A stretch of 64,000 bases of DNA from JAJDXW01 sp965223775. Its GTDB lineage: Bacteria; Pseudomonadota; Gammaproteobacteria; HK1. The translations under genes were made by a program, and so were the position numbers. This document shows positions 7,169-16,725 of the stretch, piece after piece. Where the stretch lies: positions 3,100,001 to 3,164,000 of the forward strand of contig OZ245021.1 of the NCBI GenBank assembly GCA_965223775.1, given 5' to 3'. Below the pieces are notes generated by a model that saw only the letters and a program-made list of their open reading frames with translations, was not told where the DNA came from and made no database searches. The first letter of the stretch is position 1, and each line of letters begins with the position of its first letter.

Positions 7169-9613
7169 CTATTTCCTCAACTTGGCTCCGAACTCGGCTT
7201 CCAGCCCGGCGACGATGCCCTCGACGAGTCCATCGACCTCCGTATCGTCTAGCGTGCGCGAATCGGATCGGAAGGTCAAGCCGATCGCGACACTCTTCTT
7301 GCCCGCTCCGATCCCTTCGCCGCGGTACAGATCGAAGATCGCCGAGTCGTTCATCGTCGCGGGAGCAAGCCGGCGTATGCCATCCAGGATGAGGCCGGCC
7401 GCGACTTCGTCATCCACGATGACCGCGATGTCCCGCCGTACCGAGGGAAAGCGCGATACGGACACGTAGTCCGGGGTCCGGGCGCACGAGAGCGCGGACA
7501 GCGCGATCTCGAACACGAAGACCGGCGCGGGCAATCCGAGCTCGCGGCGCACGCGCGGATGCAGCGCGCCGACCAGACCCACCGGCTCGTCGCCGTCGCG
7601 AATCGCGGCGGTCTGCGCCGGGTGGAGGGCGGGATGGGCGAACGGCGCAAACGAGAACCGCGACGGCTGCCCGGCGAGCCCCAGCAGGGCCTCGACATCG
7701 GACTTGAGATCGAAGAAATCGACCCCCCGGGCACCGGTTCCCCACTGTTCGGGATGGGCCGATCCCATCACGACGGCTGCGATGCAACGCTCTTGATCGA
7801 CGTCCGCGACCTGGTCCCGCCCACGGTCGCCCCAACCGTCCACGTCCCCGATCCGGGCTCTCAGCTTCCGGTCCCGCCGGAAGCGAAGCCCCGTCTCGAA
7901 CAGCCGGACCCGGCGCTCCTGCCGGTTGACGTTGCGAACGAGCGCTCCGCAAAGCCCCATCCAAAGGTGGGTGCGCATGACGGAAAGCTCGGAGGAGATG
8001 GGGTTGGCGAGCCGGATCGGGGGGACGTCCGGGTCGAGCAGCGATTGCAGCGCCGGGTCCACGAAGCTGTAGGTGACCGCTTCCTGGTACCCCCGATCGA
8101 CGAGCACCCGGCGGAGCCGGGCCACCGGAACCCCCGTTTCGGGGTCCCCGCCGGGTCGAACGGTTCCCCCGATCTCCACCGGCGGCACGCGATCGTAGCC
8201 CGAGAGGCGCACGACCTCCTCGATCAGATCCTCTTCGATGGCGATATCGAAGCGGTGGGTCGGGGGCGTGACCGACCAGCCGCCTTCGCACTCCGTGACC
8301 TCCATCGCGAGCCGTCGCAAGCCGCCCGCAACCTCGTCGGCCGGCAGCTCCATGCCGAGCAGACGCTCGATCCGCTCCGCCCGAAGCCGGATCGCCGAGC
8401 GCTTGGGAAGGTGGGAAGACTCCCGCTCGTCGACGATCGGTCCGGCCCTGCCGCCGGCGATGTCGAGCAGGAGCCGGGTCGCTCGCTCGATCGCGGCCCG
8501 CTGGAGCGCGGGATCGACGCCGCGCTCGAATCGGTGGGAGGCATCGGTGCCGAGCTTGTAGAACCGCGGCTCGCCCATGAGATCGAAAGGACTGAACCAT
8601 GCACTCTCGAGGAAGACGTCCCGGGTCGCTCCCGACACCGCGGTATCGAGCCCACCCATGATCCCGGCGAGCGCAACCGGACGGCGGTGATCGGCGATGA
8701 CCAGGGTGGACGGGCGCAGCTCGACCTCGCGTTCGTCGAGCAGCGTGAGACGCTCACCGGCGCGGGCGCGCCGGACCCGGATGCCTGCCTCCAGCCGATG
8801 AAGGTCGAACGCGTGCAGGGGCTGCCCGAGCTCGAGCATGACGTAGTTCGTCACGTCGACGACCGGGGAGACGGCGCGGACCCCGCATCTTCGCAGGCGT
8901 TCGCTCAGCCAGAGGGGGGTCGTTGCGGTGGGATCGATTCCCCGAACCACCCGCCCGGCATAGCGGGCGCAGCCCTCCGGGGCTTCGAGGGAGACGCAAA
9001 GGCGGTCTTCGATCGCGGGGGCCACCGGGTCCGACGTGGGACCGCAGGCGGGAAGCCCGTTGATCGCGCCGATCTCGCGCGCGATCCCGGCGACGCAGAG
9101 GCAGTCGCCACGGTCCGGGGTCACGCTTATATCGAAGACGGAGTCGTCGAGACCCAGCAGCCCGAAGACGTCCGATCCCGGCGGGGTGTCCGGCTCGAGC
9201 TCGATGATCCCGTCGTGTTCGTCGCCGAGCCCGAGCTCGGCCCGGGAGACAAGCATCCCTTCCGATGCCGTCCCCCGGATCTTCGCGCGCCGGACCTTGA
9301 CCCCGCCCGCGATCCGGGCGCCGGGCGGGGCCAGCGCGGCCCCCATCCCGGCTCGCGCATTCGGGGCGCCGCACACCACCTCGACGGGATCGCCCGATCC
9401 GGAATCGACGAGGCAGAGCTTCAACCGGTCCGCGTTCGGATGAGGCCGGCTCTCCAGCACTTTCGCGGCCACCACCCCGGAGAATCCGCCCGGCGAGACG
9501 GCCGGCTCCACCGAGTCCACCTCCAGACCCGCCCGGGTGAGCTGCTCGACCAGCACCGCGGTGTCCACGCCCGGGTCGACCCATTCACGGAGCCAGCTCT
9601 CGTTGAACTTCAC
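7169..9613 (-). CDS. pheT: Phenylalanyl-tRNA synthetase beta subunit
   Basis: 814 residues, slightly longer than E. coli PheT (795). Domains in order: core and EMAP-type tRNA-binding domain (about 40-150, LESRPHPNADRLKLC), B3/4 domain with DVTNYVMLELGQPLHAFD, B5 domain in the middle, and the ferredoxin-fold anticodon-binding domain at the C-terminus (from about 720, SRFPSVRRDIAVIV). With PheS it forms the cytoplasmic tetramer that charges tRNA-Phe and edits mischarged tyrosine. It lies 12 bp after pheS and 1 bp before ihfA. Confidence 0.97.
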   Translation of the reverse strand: MKFNESWLREWVDPGVDTAVLVEQLTRAGLEVDSVEPAVSPGGFSGVVAAKVLESRPHPNADRLKLCLVDSGSGDPVEVVCGAPNARAGMGAALAPPGARIAGGVKVRRAKIRGTASEGMLVSRAELGLGDEHDGIIELEPDTPPGSDVFGLLGLDDSVFDISVTPDRGDCLCVAGIAREIGAINGLPACGPTSDPVAPAIEDRLCVSLEAPEGCARYAGRVVRGIDPTATTPLWLSERLRRCGVRAVSPVVDVTNYVMLELGQPLHAFDLHRLEAGIRVRRARAGERLTLLDEREVELRPSTLVIADHRRPVALAGIMGGLDTAVSGATRDVFLESAWFSPFDLMGEPRFYKLGTDASHRFERGVDPALQRAAIERATRLLLDIAGGRAGPIVDERESSHLPKRSAIRLRAERIERLLGMELPADEVAGGLRRLAMEVTECEGGWSVTPPTHRFDIAIEEDLIEEVVRLSGYDRVPPVEIGGTVRPGGDPETGVPVARLRRVLVDRGYQEAVTYSFVDPALQSLLDPDVPPIRLANPISSELSVMRTHLWMGLCGALVRNVNRQERRVRLFETGLRFRRDRKLRARIGDVDGWGDRGRDQVADVDQERCIAAVVMGSAHPEQWGTGARGVDFFDLKSDVEALLGLAGQPSRFSFAPFAHPALHPAQTAAIRDGDEPVGLVGALHPRVRRELGLPAPVFVFEIALSALSCARTPDYVSVSRFPSVRRDIAVIVDDEVAAGLILDGIRRLAPATMNDSAIFDLYRGEGIGAGKKSVAIGLTFRSDSRTLDDTEVDGLVEGIVAGLEAEFGAKLRK

Positions 9614-9625
9614 GTGCCCGTGCGC

Positions 9626-10654
9626 CTATCCGCCGCCCGCGAACTGGCGCAGGAACGGAAGATCGTTCTCCATGAACAGGCGAAGATCATCGACTCCGTA
9701 GCGCAGCATCGTGATGCGCTCCGCCCCCATTCCGAATGCGAAGCCGGTGTAGCGCTCGCTGTCGATGCCGACGTTCGCGAGGACGTTCGGGTGCACCATC
9801 CCGCTGCCCAGGATCTCGAGCCAGCCGGTCTGGCCGCAGACCCGGCACCCCGACCCGCCGCAGATGACGCACTGGATGTCCACCTCGGCGGAAGGCTCGG
9901 TGAAGGGGAAATAGGAAGGACGGAAGCGCAGATCCAGGTCCGCCTCGAAGATGTAGCGGCAGAACGCGGCCAGGGTTCCCTTCAGGTTCGCGAAGTTCGC
10001 GTGCTCATCGACCACGAGCCCCTCGATCTGCTGGAACATCGGGGTATGGGTCAGGTCGGAATCGCATCGATAGACCCGGCCGATCGCGATCACCCGCAAA
10101 GGGGGCGGCTGCACTGCCATGATGCGAATCTGCATGTTCGACGTATGGGTCCGGAGCAGGAGTCCGTCGTCGAAGTAGAAGGTGTCGTGCATGGCGCGGG
10201 CCGGATGGTGCGCGGGAATGTTGAGCGCTTCGAAGTTGTGGAAGTCGTCCTCGATCTCGGGTCCCTCCACGATGTCGAATCCGAGGTGACGAAAGAACGT
10301 CTCGATTCGCTCCAGGGTTCGGGTGACCGGATGGAGACCGCCCGCCCGCGGCCCGCGTCCGGGAAGGGTGACGTCGATCCGCTCGCCCCCGAGCTCGGCG
10401 TCGACCGCCGCCCGGGACAAGGCCTCCCGGCGCGATCGTGACGCCTCCTGCAGGGCGTTCTTGACCTGGTTGAGCGCCTGGCCGGCCACCGGCCGCTCGC
10501 CGGCCGGGAGCGAGCCGAGGCTGCGGAGCTGCTCGGTGAGGACCCCCTGGCGGCCGAGGAAACGGGCCCGGACGCTCTCCACTTCTTCACGGGTCGCGGC
10601 CGCGGCCAGCGCGGCAAGGGCCTGCGCCTTGAGGTCTTCGATCTCGGTCAACAT
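9626..10654 (-). CDS. pheS: Phenylalanyl-tRNA synthetase alpha subunit
   Basis: 342 residues from ATG 10654, with GGAG 6 bases upstream. The N-terminal coiled coil is followed by the class II catalytic core (GRGPRAGGLHPVTRTLERIETFFRHLGF, DTFYFDD, VYRCDSDLTHTPMFQQIEG, motif 3 FGMGAERITMLRYG). It contributes the aminoacylation site of the PheST tetramer. The frame is open further upstream but no family sequence lies there. The 88-bp gap after rplT holds a 7-bp hairpin (CGGGCGG/CCGCCCG) without a T-tract; no Phe-rich leader peptide of the E. coli pheM type is visible. Confidence 0.96.
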   Translation of the reverse strand: MLTEIEDLKAQALAALAAAATREEVESVRARFLGRQGVLTEQLRSLGSLPAGERPVAGQALNQVKNALQEASRSRREALSRAAVDAELGGERIDVTLPGRGPRAGGLHPVTRTLERIETFFRHLGFDIVEGPEIEDDFHNFEALNIPAHHPARAMHDTFYFDDGLLLRTHTSNMQIRIMAVQPPPLRVIAIGRVYRCDSDLTHTPMFQQIEGLVVDEHANFANLKGTLAAFCRYIFEADLDLRFRPSYFPFTEPSAEVDIQCVICGGSGCRVCGQTGWLEILGSGMVHPNVLANVGIDSERYTGFAFGMGAERITMLRYGVDDLRLFMENDLPFLRQFAGGG

Positions 10655-10742
10655 GTCCGCTCCGAGCCGGGTCGTCCGCTCAAGACGCATCGGCGGCGCC
10701 GATATGGAGGCATCCGGGCGGGAGGCCGCCCGTCGGGTCGGG

Positions 10743-11096
10743 CTAGAGGGCGGCCGCGGCCTGGCGGGCGATGACTCCGAATGCCGCCTTGTCTGCAATC
10801 GCCAGCTCGGCCAGGATCTTGCGGTCGATGGCGATTCCCGCCTTGTCGAGCCCGTTCATGAAACGGCTGTATGACAGGTCGTGCTCACGGGCCGCGGCAT
10901 TGATCCGCGTGATCCAGAGCGCCCGAAACTGGCGCTTGCGCTGCCGGCGGTCCCGGTACGCGTACTGGCCGGCCTTGATGACCGCCTGCTTGGCAACTCG
11001 AAAGCTGCGACTGCGCGCGCCGTAGTAACCCTTCGCCTGCTTGAGGATCTTCTTGCGACGGGCGCGCGACTGCACGGGATTCCTTGCTCGGGGCAT
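10743..11096 (-). CDS. rplT: 50S ribosomal protein L20
   Basis: 117 residues, the usual length. It begins MPRARNPVQSRARRKKILKQAKGY and keeps the strongly basic N-terminal extension and the globular C-terminal half. It binds 23S rRNA early in large-subunit assembly and in E. coli represses the rpmI-rplT messages. It follows rpmI by 14 bp within the infC operon. Confidence 0.97.
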   Translation of the reverse strand: MPRARNPVQSRARRKKILKQAKGYYGARSRSFRVAKQAVIKAGQYAYRDRRQRKRQFRALWITRINAAAREHDLSYSRFMNGLDKAGIAIDRKILAELAIADKAAFGVIARQAAAAL

Positions 11097-11110
11097 TGCC
11101 GGGTCTCCGG

Positions 11111-11308
11111 TCAGGCGTAGGGCAACAGGCGGCTGACGTTCGGGGCGTCGGCCGGATCGATCAAGGCCGTCGAACGAAGCTGACGCTTACGTTTCGGGGC
11201 CTTCTTGGTCAGGATGTGGTTCCGATACGACTGCCGGCACCGGAAGCCGCCGTTGACGGCGCGCTTGAAACGCTTGGCCGCCCCGCGGTTGCTCTTCATC
11301 TTGGGCAT
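11111..11308 (-). CDS. rpmI: 50S ribosomal protein L35
   Basis: 65 residues starting MPKMKSNRGAAKRFKR, the typical L35 start and length. The frame is open upstream, but ATG 11308 gives the exact family N-terminus. It sits 34 bp after infC and 14 bp before rplT, the conserved order for this operon. Confidence 0.97.
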   Translation of the reverse strand: MPKMKSNRGAAKRFKRAVNGGFRCRQSYRNHILTKKAPKRKRQLRSTALIDPADAPNVSRLLPYA

Positions 11309-11342
11309 CTGTTTGTGGTCCCTTCGTTTCGCCCGGACCGGC

Positions 11343-11987
11343 TCAGCCGACGGCGGCCGCCTCGTCACGAACCGCCTCGTCCGAACCCGGGGTCGGGGCC
11401 GGGGCGGTCGAATCCGCAGAATCTTCCTGCTCCACCGCCTCGGCCTGCTTGCGGCTCTGCCGGACGGGCGGGGGCTTTCGCGGCGTCATCACCATGGCGA
11501 GCCGGCGGCCCTCCAGCCTCGGAAACTGCTCGACCTTGGCCTCCTCGGCCAGATCGCCTTCAATGCGTCGGAGAAGCTTCTGACCCAGATCCTGGTGGGC
11601 CATCTCGCGGCCCCGGAACCACAACGTGACCTTGATCTTGTGTCCGTGGTCGAGGAAACGCCTCAGGTTCCTCAACTTGATCTGGTAGTCACCGTCGTCG
11701 GTTCCCGGCCGGAACTTGACCTCCTTGATCTGGGTCTGCTGCTGTTTGCGGCGGGCCGCCTGTCTCTTCTTGCTCTGCTGGAACTGGAACTTTCCGTAAT
11801 CCATCAACCGGCAGACGGGCGGGTCGGCGTTGGGGGACATCTCGACCACGTCGAAACCCCTCTGCTCGCCTTCCGCCAGCGCCTCGTCCATGGAGACGAT
11901 TCCGAGCTGGGAACCGTCTTCGCCGATCAGCAGGAGCCTTTCGGCTCGAATTTCGCCATTTACGCGATTACGTTTTTCCGCAGCGAT
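11343..11987 (-). CDS. infC: Translation initiation factor IF-3 with ATC start codon
   Basis: 214 residues if started at ATC 11987, which follows GGAGG with about 7 bases between. No ATG, GTG or TTG gives a sensible N-terminus, and the protein then reads AAEKRNRVNGEIRAE, matching the IF-3 start. A rare start codon is the known basis of IF-3 autoregulation. Domains: IF3-N (SPNADPPVCRLMDYGKF), a linker rich in Lys/Gln, and IF3-C (about 90-180). A poorly conserved acidic/proline-rich tail of about 35 residues follows. It is the first gene of the minus-strand rpmI-rplT-pheST-ihfA-merR series. Confidence 0.93.
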   Translation of the reverse strand: MAAEKRNRVNGEIRAERLLLIGEDGSQLGIVSMDEALAEGEQRGFDVVEMSPNADPPVCRLMDYGKFQFQQSKKRQAARRKQQQTQIKEVKFRPGTDDGDYQIKLRNLRRFLDHGHKIKVTLWFRGREMAHQDLGQKLLRRIEGDLAEEAKVEQFPRLEGRRLAMVMTPRKPPPVRQSRKQAEAVEQEDSADSTAPAPTPGSDEAVRDEAAAVG

Positions 11988-12285
11988 GCCCGCTCCTCCA
12001 CTGTCGCGAATCGTGCCCGCCGTGCTGTGCACGGTCGTCCGCGCCGCTTGGCGGCGAATCATACTCACGCGATCGGGGATACTCAACCCTGCCGCGGCGC
12101 TCGGCCCCGGCGCGGAAAGCGAAAATTGCGGCCCCCTGGCCGGTTCGACAGAACCGCCTCCGCGCACCGGTCCGTTGCGTTGCCATCGCGCTCGCGTTTC
12201 GGTAGCCTGCGCGCCGCTTCCCGGCGGGTCCGCCGCCGGCTTGGCCATTGCGAACGTGCGCCTCCGGGTAACGAGGACCTCAATC

Positions 12286-14235
12286 ATGCCGGACATCACG
12301 CTTCCCGACGGGGCCGTCCGCCAGTTCGACGGGCCGGTGACCGGGCTCGAGCTTGCCGAGTCCATCGGCAAGGGGCTTGCCCGCGACGCGGTCGCCATGC
12401 GGCTGAACGGGGAGTTGCGCGATCTCGCCACCGTCATCGAGGCGGATACCGGCGCCGCCATCGTCACCCGATCCGAGCCCGACGGGCTCGACCTCCTGCG
12501 CCACGACGCGGCGCACGTCCTCGCCGAGGCGGTCAAGGAGCTTCATCCCGAGACGCAGGTCACCATCGGGCCCACCATCGAGAACGGCTTCTACTACGAC
12601 TTCGCCCGCGACGAGCCGTTCACCCCCGACGACCTCGAGCGAATCGAGGAACGAATGCGGGAGATCGTGGCCCGCGACGAGCCCGTGCGACGCGAGGCGT
12701 GGGATCGCGCCGAGGCGGCGGGGTTCTTCCGCGGCATCGGCGAGGCGTACAAGGCGGAGATCGTCGAGAGCATCCCCGAGGGCGACACGATCACGGTGTA
12801 TCGCCAGGGAGGGTTCGTCGATCTGTGCCGCGGGCCGCACCTTCCCTCCACCGGACGGCTCGGCACGGCCTTCAAGCTCACCTCGGTGGCGGGGGCCTAC
12901 TGGCGCGGGGACTCGCGCAACCCCATGCTGCAGCGGATCTACGGCACCGCGTGGGCGGACGCGAAGGCGCTGCGCGCGCATCTGCGGCGGATCGAGGAAG
13001 CGGAGCGGCGGGACCACCGCCGGCTCGGACGCCAGATGAACCTGTTCCACTTCCAGGAAGAGTCGCCGGGGGCGGTGTTCTGGCACCCCGACGGCTGGAC
13101 CCTGTTCCAGGGCCTCATCGACTACATGCGCTCCCGGCAGGACGAGGCCGGCTACCGGGAGGTCAACACCCCGGACATCATGGACCGATCGCTGTGGGAG
13201 GCGTCGGGGCACTGGGAGACGTTCGCCGAGCACATGTACACCACCGAGACCCGGGACGATCGGGTGTTCGCTCTCAAGCCGATGAACTGCCCGGGGAGCC
13301 TCCAGGTCTTCAACCACGGCATCACGAGCTACAAGGACCTGCCGCTTCGCATGAGCGAGTTCGGCAAGGTGCACCGGTTCGAGCCGTCGGGCGCCCTGCA
13401 CGGGCTCCTGCGGGTGCGCGCGTTCACCCAGGACGACGCCCACATCTTCTGTACCCCGGATCAGATCACCGCCGAGTGCCGCGGGGTCTGCGAGCTCGTC
13501 CTGAGCATCTACCGCGATTTCGGTTTCGAAGACGTGCACATCAAGTTCGCCGACCGGCCGGAGAGGCGGGTCGGCTCGGACGAGATCTGGGACCGGTCCG
13601 AGGCGGCGCTGCGCGCGGCGGTCGAATCCACCGGGCTCGACTTCACCGTCAATCCCGGCGAGGGCGCCTTCTACGGCCCGAAGCTGGAATTCGTGCTGCG
13701 CGACGCGATCGGACGGGACTGGCAGTGCGGCACCCTCCAGGTGGATCTCAACCTGCCGGAGCGGCTGGGAGCGGCCTACGTCGCAGAGGACGGCCGCAAG
13801 CACGTCCCGGTGATGCTGCACCGCGCCCTGTTCGGCTCGCTCGAACGGTTCACGGGGATCCTCATCGAGCACTACGCGGGCAACCTGCCCCTGTGGCTCG
13901 CCCCGGTCCAAGCGGTCGTGGCCACGGTGGTCTCGGATGCGGACGCCCACGCCCGCGAGTGCGCGCGCCGGCTGGAAGCGGCCGGCCTGCGGGCGCGGAC
14001 CGATCTCCGCAACGAGACGATCTCCTACAAGGTGCGCCAGCACAGCCTCGCGAAAGTGCCGGCGATCCTCGTCGCGGGACGCAAGGAGGCGGACGACGGT
14101 ACGGTGACCGTGCGCCGGCTCGGGACCCGGCGGCAGGAGAGCTTGCCGTTGGAGGCGGCGGTCGCCGCCCTGGCCGACGAGACGGCGGCGAGGTCGGCGC
14201 CGCCGGGATTCGGTCTCGAGGAAGCGGCCGACTGA
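12286..14235 (+). CDS. thrS: Threonyl-tRNA synthetase
   Basis: 649 residues, close to the E. coli 642. Domains: TGS (about 1-60), editing domain (HDAAHVLAEAVKELHP, DLCRGPHLP), class II catalytic core with MNCPGS and FTQDDAHIF for the zinc site, and the C-terminal anticodon-binding domain (from about 535). ATG 12286 follows GAGG. It is transcribed away from infC across a 298-bp gap, whereas in most bacteria thrS precedes infC on the same strand; see findings. Confidence 0.97.
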   Translation: MPDITLPDGAVRQFDGPVTGLELAESIGKGLARDAVAMRLNGELRDLATVIEADTGAAIVTRSEPDGLDLLRHDAAHVLAEAVKELHPETQVTIGPTIENGFYYDFARDEPFTPDDLERIEERMREIVARDEPVRREAWDRAEAAGFFRGIGEAYKAEIVESIPEGDTITVYRQGGFVDLCRGPHLPSTGRLGTAFKLTSVAGAYWRGDSRNPMLQRIYGTAWADAKALRAHLRRIEEAERRDHRRLGRQMNLFHFQEESPGAVFWHPDGWTLFQGLIDYMRSRQDEAGYREVNTPDIMDRSLWEASGHWETFAEHMYTTETRDDRVFALKPMNCPGSLQVFNHGITSYKDLPLRMSEFGKVHRFEPSGALHGLLRVRAFTQDDAHIFCTPDQITAECRGVCELVLSIYRDFGFEDVHIKFADRPERRVGSDEIWDRSEAALRAAVESTGLDFTVNPGEGAFYGPKLEFVLRDAIGRDWQCGTLQVDLNLPERLGAAYVAEDGRKHVPVMLHRALFGSLERFTGILIEHYAGNLPLWLAPVQAVVATVVSDADAHARECARRLEAAGLRARTDLRNETISYKVRQHSLAKVPAILVAGRKEADDGTVTVRRLGTRRQESLPLEAAVAALADETAARSAPPGFGLEEAAD

Positions 14236-14412
14236 CGCCCGCGCGATGGCCGCGCCCGGCCGGAGAACCGGGCCCGGTGCGCCTGGACGGCGGCAAGGAG
14301 CGAGCCGCACGCGCCCTCCCCTTCGCCCCCCCGGAACTCTTCCCGGAGCTCTTGCCGGATCAGGCCGGCAGGAGCCGAGGCGAAGGCCGGGGGCGCAAGC
14401 GGCGGGCGGAGA

Positions 14413-14487
14413 TGGTAGGCGCGGCTGGGATTGAACCAGCGACCCCTACCATGTCAAGGTAGTGCTCTACCACTGAGCTACGCGCCT
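14413..14487 (-). tRNA. tRNA-Val (anticodon GAC)
   Basis: A 75-nt cloverleaf on the minus strand. The acceptor AGGCGCG pairs with CGCGCCT, followed by an encoded CCA. The anticodon stem CTACC/GGTAG holds the loop TTGACAT with GAC as anticodon, and the T-arm contains GTTCAATC. It lies between thrS and uvrB, with 177 bp to thrS in which no gene is seen. Confidence 0.95.
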
Positions 14488-14585
14488 GGCCGCCGCGAAA
14501 GATACCGGTCTGCGCGCACGCGGGCAATCCCCCTGCCCGCCCTGGTTCGCGCGAAGGCGGCGGTGGCCGCCGGCCGGAGCCGCGT

Positions 14586-16637
14586 TCAGCCCGCGAGCCC
14601 GAGACCCGCCGCCTGCAACTGCTGGATGCGGTTTCGGATCCGGGCCGCCTCCTCGAACTCCAGGTCGTCGGCGTGCTTGAACATCCGGCGCTCGAGCTCG
14701 GCGATGCGCGCGTCGAGGTCTTCCCGCCCGAGGGCGGCGTCACGGACGAAGGCGTTCGCCGCCTCCACGAACTTGCGGGGGTTCGCGGCCGGTCCGTGGC
14801 GCGCCCCCTCCATGATGTCCGTCACCGCCTTGCGGATGCCGCGCGGGGTGATACCGTGCTCGCGGTTGTAGTCGGCCTGGCGCTCGCGGCGCCGGTCGGT
14901 CTCCCGGATCGCGCGCTCCATGGAGCCGGTCGGGGCGTCGGCGTACAGGATGGCCGCACCGTTCAGGTTGCGCGCCGCGCGACCGATGGTCTGGATGAGC
15001 GAACGCTCGGAGCGAAGGAACCCTTCCTTGTCGGCGTCGAGGATCGCGACGAGGGAGACCTCCGGCATGTCGAGCCCCTCGCGGAGCAGGTTGATGCCGA
15101 CGAGGACGTCGAACTCGCCGAGGCGAAGGTCGCGGATGATCTCGACGCGCTCGACCGTCTCGATGTCCGAATGGAGATAGCGCACCCGCACCCCGTGCTC
15201 GGCAAGGTACTCGGTGAGGTCCTCGGCCATCCGCTTGGTCAGCACGGTCACGAGCACCCGTTCTCCCGCCGCCGCGCGGCGGTTGATCTCGCCGAGCACG
15301 TCGTCGACCTGGGTAATGGCGGGGCGCACCTGCACTTGCGGATCCACCAGGCCCGTCGGCCGTACGAGCTGCTCCACCACGTCCCCCGAACGTTCGTGCT
15401 CGTAGGGGCCCGGGGTGGCGGACACGAACAACGTCTGGGGCGAAATGAGCTCGAGTTCGTCGAACCGGAGCGGGCGGTTGTCGAGGGCCGACGGAAGGCG
15501 GAACCCGTAGCGCACCAGGGTCTCCTTCCGCGACCGGTCCCCCCGGTACATCGCGCCGAGCTGGGGCACGGTGACGTGGCTCTCGTCGATGACGAGGAGC
15601 GATTCCGCCGGCAGATAGTCGAACAGGGTGGGCGGCGGCTCGCCCGGCGCCCTTCCGGAGAGGTAGCGCGAGTAGTTCTCGATCCCCTTGCAGTGCCCGA
15701 TCTCCTGGAGCATCTCCAGGTCGAAGCGGGTGCGCTGCTCGAGGCGCTGCGCCTCCAGCAGCTTCTGCTCGGCCCGCAGCTCGTGCAGCCGCTCCGCCAG
15801 CTCCTCGCGGATCTCGTCGATCGCGTCCACCACCGCGTCGCGCGGGGTGACGTAGTGGTTCTTCGGGTAAATCGTGTACCGCGGAATGTTCCCGGACACC
15901 TCTCCGGTCAGGGGATCGAAACGCGAGAGCGCCTCGATCTCGTCGTCGAAAAGTTCGACCCGCACCGCTTCGCGTTCCGATTCCGCGGGGTACACGTCAA
16001 TGACGTCACCGCGCACCCGGTAGGTGCCGCGGCGAAGGTCGAGCGACGTACGCGTGTACTGGAGCTCTGCGAGACGGCGCAGCAGCTCGCGCTGGTCGAT
16101 CCGCCCGCCTCGCACGAGGTGCAGCACCATGGCATGGAAACGCTCCGGGTCGCCAAGGCCGTAGATTGCCGACACGGTGGCGACGATGATGGTGTCCGCC
16201 CGCTCGAGCAGCGCCTTCGTGGCCGAGAGGCGCATCTGCTCCACGTGCTCGTTGATCGAGGCGTCCTTCTCGATGTAGGTGTCGGTCGAGGGGATGTACG
16301 CCTCGGGCTGGTAGTAGTCGTAGTAGGAGACGAAGTACTCGACCGCGTTGCCGGGGAAGAATTCGCGCATCTCGCCGTAGAGCTGGGCCGCGAGGGTCTT
16401 GTTGGGCGCGAGCACCAGGGTCGTCCGCTGAACGGTGCGAATGACGTTGGCGATGGTGAAGGTCTTTCCGGACCCGGTCACCCCGAGCAGGGTCTGGTGC
16501 GCGAGGCCGTTTCCGAGGCCGTCCACCAGGGCGGCGACGGCCGGCCCCTGGTCGCCCGACGGCCGGAAATCGGCTTCGAGCTCGAAGCGGTCGCCGCCCT
16601 CGCGGTGGGTCCTGCCGTTTGCGTCCCGGGGTGCCAT
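14586..16637 (-). CDS. uvrB: UvrABC excinuclease subunit B
   Basis: 683 residues, normal for the family. The helicase-like core has Walker A (LLGVTGSGKTFT), the damage-verifying beta hairpin (YYDYYQPEAY), DESH in motif II, and motifs V and VI (LLREGLDMPEVSL, QTIGRAARN). The C-terminal UVR domain that binds UvrC ends the protein (about 638-675). It receives damage from UvrA and positions UvrC for incision in nucleotide excision repair. It is divergent from the aminotransferase gene at 16726. Confidence 0.97.
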   Translation of the reverse strand: MAPRDANGRTHREGGDRFELEADFRPSGDQGPAVAALVDGLGNGLAHQTLLGVTGSGKTFTIANVIRTVQRTTLVLAPNKTLAAQLYGEMREFFPGNAVEYFVSYYDYYQPEAYIPSTDTYIEKDASINEHVEQMRLSATKALLERADTIIVATVSAIYGLGDPERFHAMVLHLVRGGRIDQRELLRRLAELQYTRTSLDLRRGTYRVRGDVIDVYPAESEREAVRVELFDDEIEALSRFDPLTGEVSGNIPRYTIYPKNHYVTPRDAVVDAIDEIREELAERLHELRAEQKLLEAQRLEQRTRFDLEMLQEIGHCKGIENYSRYLSGRAPGEPPPTLFDYLPAESLLVIDESHVTVPQLGAMYRGDRSRKETLVRYGFRLPSALDNRPLRFDELELISPQTLFVSATPGPYEHERSGDVVEQLVRPTGLVDPQVQVRPAITQVDDVLGEINRRAAAGERVLVTVLTKRMAEDLTEYLAEHGVRVRYLHSDIETVERVEIIRDLRLGEFDVLVGINLLREGLDMPEVSLVAILDADKEGFLRSERSLIQTIGRAARNLNGAAILYADAPTGSMERAIRETDRRRERQADYNREHGITPRGIRKAVTDIMEGARHGPAANPRKFVEAANAFVRDAALGREDLDARIAELERRMFKHADDLEFEEAARIRNRIQQLQAAGLGLAG

Positions 16638-16725
16638 GAAACGACTCGGACTCGCCTACAATGACGCCGATCCGGCCCCATCCGGGCCGCCGCCCGGCAG
16701 CCATAGAACGAGGAGCGCGCGTTCC

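Noticed and set aside
10655..10742. PheM-like leader peptide and attenuator before pheS
   Set aside because: No Phe-rich short frame is present and the 7-bp hairpin lacks a T-tract.
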